This document shows positions 4,583 through 6,769 of a stretch of DNA of 6,769 bases, one piece after another. A program made the translations under genes and the position numbers. The DNA is from an uncultured Lachnospiraceae bacterium (lineage in GTDB: Bacteria > Bacillota > Clostridia > Lachnospirales > Lachnospiraceae), in assembly GCA_958446555.1 (NCBI GenBank), contig CAUCWU010000136.1:1-6769 (forward strand), given 5' to 3'. How positions within the stretch are numbered: the first letter of the stretch is position 1; the number at the start of each line of letters is the position of its first letter. The notes under the pieces are model-generated. The model did no database searches. It was not told where the DNA came from and worked only from the letters and a program-made list of their open reading frames with translations.

Positions 4583-6769
4583 ATGAAATATGGTTATTTC
4601 GATGATAGCTCCAGAGAGTATGTCATCACTACCCCAAAGACCCCTCTGCCATGGATCAACTATCTTGGCTGCGAGGATTTCTTTTCCATTAAGTCCAATA
4701 CCTGCGGAGGCTACTGCTTCTACAAGGATGCAAAGCTGTTACGCCTTACCCGTTATCGCTACAACAATGTCCCATTCGATGACGGTGGCCATTACTTTTA
4801 TATAAAAGATGGCGATACCATCTGGAATCCAGGCTGGCAGCCAGTACAGACCGAGCTTGACAGCTATGAATGCCGTCACGGTATGGGCTACAGCATCTTT
4901 ACCGGTGTGAAGAACGATTTAAAGGCTCAGATTACTTCTTTTGTACCGATGGGTTACACCTGTGAGGTCAACAAATTAACTTTAACCAATGAGTCCGATG
5001 CTGTCAAGAATTTTTCCGTATTTTCTTATGTAGAATTTTGTCTGTGGAACGCAATGGACGATATGACCAACTTCCAGAGAAACTTCAGTACCGGTGAAGT
5101 TGAGGTTATGGGTTCTGTGATCATTCATAAGACTGAGTACCGTGAGCGCCGCAAACACTATGCAATCTTTTGTGTCAATGCGCCAATCGATGGCTTTGAT
5201 ACCGATCGTGACAGCTTCCTCGGTGCATACCGTGGCTATCACAATCCAGAAGTTGTTGAAGCTGGTCAGTCAAAGAATTCTATGGCAAGCGGTTGGGCAC
5301 CAATCGGAAGCCATCAGATCAATGTTTCCTTACAGCCAGGTGAGACAAAGACCTACATCTATGTATTAGGCTATTGTGAGAATCCTGCTGATCAGAAGTG
5401 GGAATCTCAAGGTGTTGTAAACAAGGCTCCTGCAAAGGCTCTGATGAATGCATTTGCAACTGAGGCTCAGGCAGATGCCGCTCTTTCCCACTTAAAGGAG
5501 TATTGGAGTGGCCTTCTTGGCAAGTTCCATGTTGAGTCTGACTACACTGAGATGAACCGTATGGTTAATGTATGGAACCAGTATCAGTGTATGGTAACCT
5601 TCAACATGTCTCGTTCTGCTTCCTATTTTGAGTCTGGTATCGGCCGTGGAATGGGCTTCCGTGATTCCTGTCAGGATCTGTTTGGATTCGTTCATCTGAT
5701 CCCAGAAAAGGCAAGACAGCGTATCATTGATATCGCATCTACTCAGATGGAAGATGGAAGTGCTTACCATCAGTATCAGCCACTGACCAAGCGTGGAAAC
5801 TCTGATATTGGTAGCGGCTTCAATGATGACCCACTTTGGCTGATTGCCGCTGTTGCCGCTTACATCAAGGAAACTGGTGACTACTCCATTCTTGACGAGT
5901 CTGTTCCATTTGATAATAAGGAAGAAACCGCAGTTCCGCTTATGGAGCATCTGCGTCGTTCCTTTAACTTCACTGTCACCCACCGTGGACCGCACAAGTT
6001 GCCGTTAATTGGACGTGCTGACTGGAATGACTGTCTGAACTTAAACTGCTTCTCTTCCGAGCCTGGCGAATCCTTCCAAACAAGTGGACCTTCCGAAGGA
6101 CCGGTTGCTGAGTCTGTCTTCATCGCAGGTATGTTTGTAAAATACGGAAAAGAATATGCTGAACTGTGCCGCAGACAGGGTCTTACCGAGGAAGCTGCTA
6201 AGGCTGATGCCGAGGTTGCTGATATGTATCAGACGATCTTAACAGCAGGCTGGGATGGCGAGTGGTTTGTCCGTGCTTACGATGCTTATGAGAATAAGGT
6301 TGGTTCTCATGAGTGTGAGGATGGTCAGATCTTCATTGAGCCACAGGGCTTCTGTGTACTGGCTGGTGTTGGAATTAAGGAAGGCCATGCTGAAAAAGCA
6401 CTTGCAAGTGTTGAGAAGATTCTTGATACCAAGTACGGTATCGTTTTACTGCAGCCAGCTTACAAGGATTATCATCTTGAGCTTGGTGAGGTTTCCTCTT
6501 ATCCGCCGGGATATAAGGAAAATGCCGGTATCTTCTGCCACAACAATCCATGGATTTCCATCGCTGAGACCTGTGTTGGACATGGAAACCGCGCATTTGA
6601 TGTATACCGTAAGATCTGCCCAGCTTACATCGAAAACATCAGTGAGATTCACCGCACTGAGCCATATGTATACTCCCAGATGATCGCTGGTAAGGATGCA
6701 AAGAACTTTGGTGAGGCAAAGAACAGCTGGTTAACTGGAACTGCTGCTTGGACCTTCTTAAATGTCTCT
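4583..6769 (+). CDS. cbp: Cellobiose phosphorylase, glycoside hydrolase family 94 (C-terminus cut by window edge)
   Basis: Phosphorolyses cellobiose with inorganic phosphate to alpha-glucose 1-phosphate and glucose, with inversion, in the cytoplasm; no signal peptide is present. The 729 residues seen are about 90 percent of the roughly 810 expected. Order: N-terminal beta-sandwich (about 1-285), helical linker (about 290-315), (alpha/alpha)6 catalytic barrel (about 320-715), then the start of the C-terminal jelly roll, cut off. The general-acid Asp is D483 in RADWNDCLN (478-486), equivalent to Asp490 of the Cellvibrio gilvus enzyme; the donor-site Arg and Asp are R355 and D361 in GRGMGFRD (354-361); YKENAGIFCHN (644-654) carries a family active-site Glu. 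The N-terminus MKYGYFDD and the NFQRNFSTGEVEV stretch (163-175) closely resemble C. thermocellum cellobiose phosphorylase, favouring cellobiose over chitobiose or cellodextrin; the name is by recalled similarity. Arginine codons are mostly CGT/CGC, suggesting high expression. It is led by a promoter and a LacI-type operator; no transporter gene is visible. Confidence 0.93.
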   Translation, partial: MKYGYFDDSSREYVITTPKTPLPWINYLGCEDFFSIKSNTCGGYCFYKDAKLLRLTRYRYNNVPFDDGGHYFYIKDGDTIWNPGWQPVQTELDSYECRHGMGYSIFTGVKNDLKAQITSFVPMGYTCEVNKLTLTNESDAVKNFSVFSYVEFCLWNAMDDMTNFQRNFSTGEVEVMGSVIIHKTEYRERRKHYAIFCVNAPIDGFDTDRDSFLGAYRGYHNPEVVEAGQSKNSMASGWAPIGSHQINVSLQPGETKTYIYVLGYCENPADQKWESQGVVNKAPAKALMNAFATEAQADAALSHLKEYWSGLLGKFHVESDYTEMNRMVNVWNQYQCMVTFNMSRSASYFESGIGRGMGFRDSCQDLFGFVHLIPEKARQRIIDIASTQMEDGSAYHQYQPLTKRGNSDIGSGFNDDPLWLIAAVAAYIKETGDYSILDESVPFDNKEETAVPLMEHLRRSFNFTVTHRGPHKLPLIGRADWNDCLNLNCFSSEPGESFQTSGPSEGPVAESVFIAGMFVKYGKEYAELCRRQGLTEEAAKADAEVADMYQTILTAGWDGEWFVRAYDAYENKVGSHECEDGQIFIEPQGFCVLAGVGIKEGHAEKALASVEKILDTKYGIVLLQPAYKDYHLELGEVSSYPPGYKENAGIFCHNNPWISIAETCVGHGNRAFDVYRKICPAYIENISEIHRTEPYVYSQMIAGKDAKNFGEAKNSWLTGTAAWTFLNVS

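Noticed and set aside
5492..5995. 167-residue open frame on the minus strand inside the phosphorylase gene
   Set aside because: It lies fully antisense to a clearly conserved GH94 catalytic region, has no ribosome binding site that I can see and resembles no family; it is a by-product of biased codon use.
4583..6769. Chitobiose or cellodextrin phosphorylase instead of cellobiose phosphorylase
   Set aside because: The N-terminus and the NFQRNFSTGEVEV and GRGMGFRD stretches fit cellobiose phosphorylase as recalled from C. thermocellum; cellodextrin phosphorylases are usually much longer. Substrate remains untested.

Overview
The window looks like a chromosomal stretch from an anaerobic Firmicute of class Clostridia, most likely a Lachnospiraceae gut or rumen bacterium (Roseburia, Butyrivibrio or Eubacterium-like). 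The reasons are a moderate-to-low GC content, strong AGGAGG-type ribosome binding sites, sigma-A promoters of the TTGACA/TATACT type, a cytoplasmic cellobiose phosphorylase very close to what I remember of the Clostridium thermocellum enzyme, and a DUF5662-type protein of the sort common in these bacteria. Genus cannot be fixed from the sequence alone. No tRNA, rRNA, insertion sequence, CRISPR array or long repeat is visible.

Layout. (1) Positions 1-2171, minus strand: a compact operon transcribed right to left, argF (ornithine carbamoyltransferase) - small three-helix membrane protein - birA (biotin ligase/repressor, running off the left edge). Spacing is 12 bp and then a 4-bp GTGA overlap, so the last two genes are probably translationally coupled. 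A near-consensus promoter (TTGACA, 17 bp, TATACT) lies 120-160 bp upstream of the argF start, with a degenerate ArgR-like box over its -10. (2) Positions 2376-3713, plus strand: a 445-residue multi-pass MOP-superfamily flippase (SpoVB/Wzx/MurJ-like), divergent from argF across a 150-bp gap. (3) Positions 3705-4289, minus strand: a 194-residue DUF5662-like protein, rich in conserved-looking His/Asp pairs, whose end overlaps the end of the flippase gene by 9 bp. (4) Positions 4290-4582: a 293-bp divergent regulatory region holding a perfect 16-bp LacI-family-type palindrome just upstream of a good promoter. (5) Positions 4583 to the right edge, plus strand: the first 729 codons of a GH94 cellobiose phosphorylase, with its catalytic Asp and phosphate/substrate-site motifs intact.

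How the parts work together. The argF operon joins arginine biosynthesis (or citrulline/arginine interconversion) to biotin protein ligation, a positional rather than an obvious metabolic link. The phosphorylase cleaves imported cellobiose with inorganic phosphate, giving glucose 1-phosphate and glucose and saving ATP; its operator suggests control by sugar availability through CcpA or a local LacI-family repressor. The flippase would move a lipid-linked glycan precursor, possibly for spore or cell-wall assembly. This is mostly ordinary core and accessory metabolism. I do not see a convincing new multi-gene system; the items most worth a second look are the LacI-type operator, the DUF5662 protein as a possible HD-like metal enzyme, the uncharacterised membrane protein between argF and birA, and the argF start and promoter.
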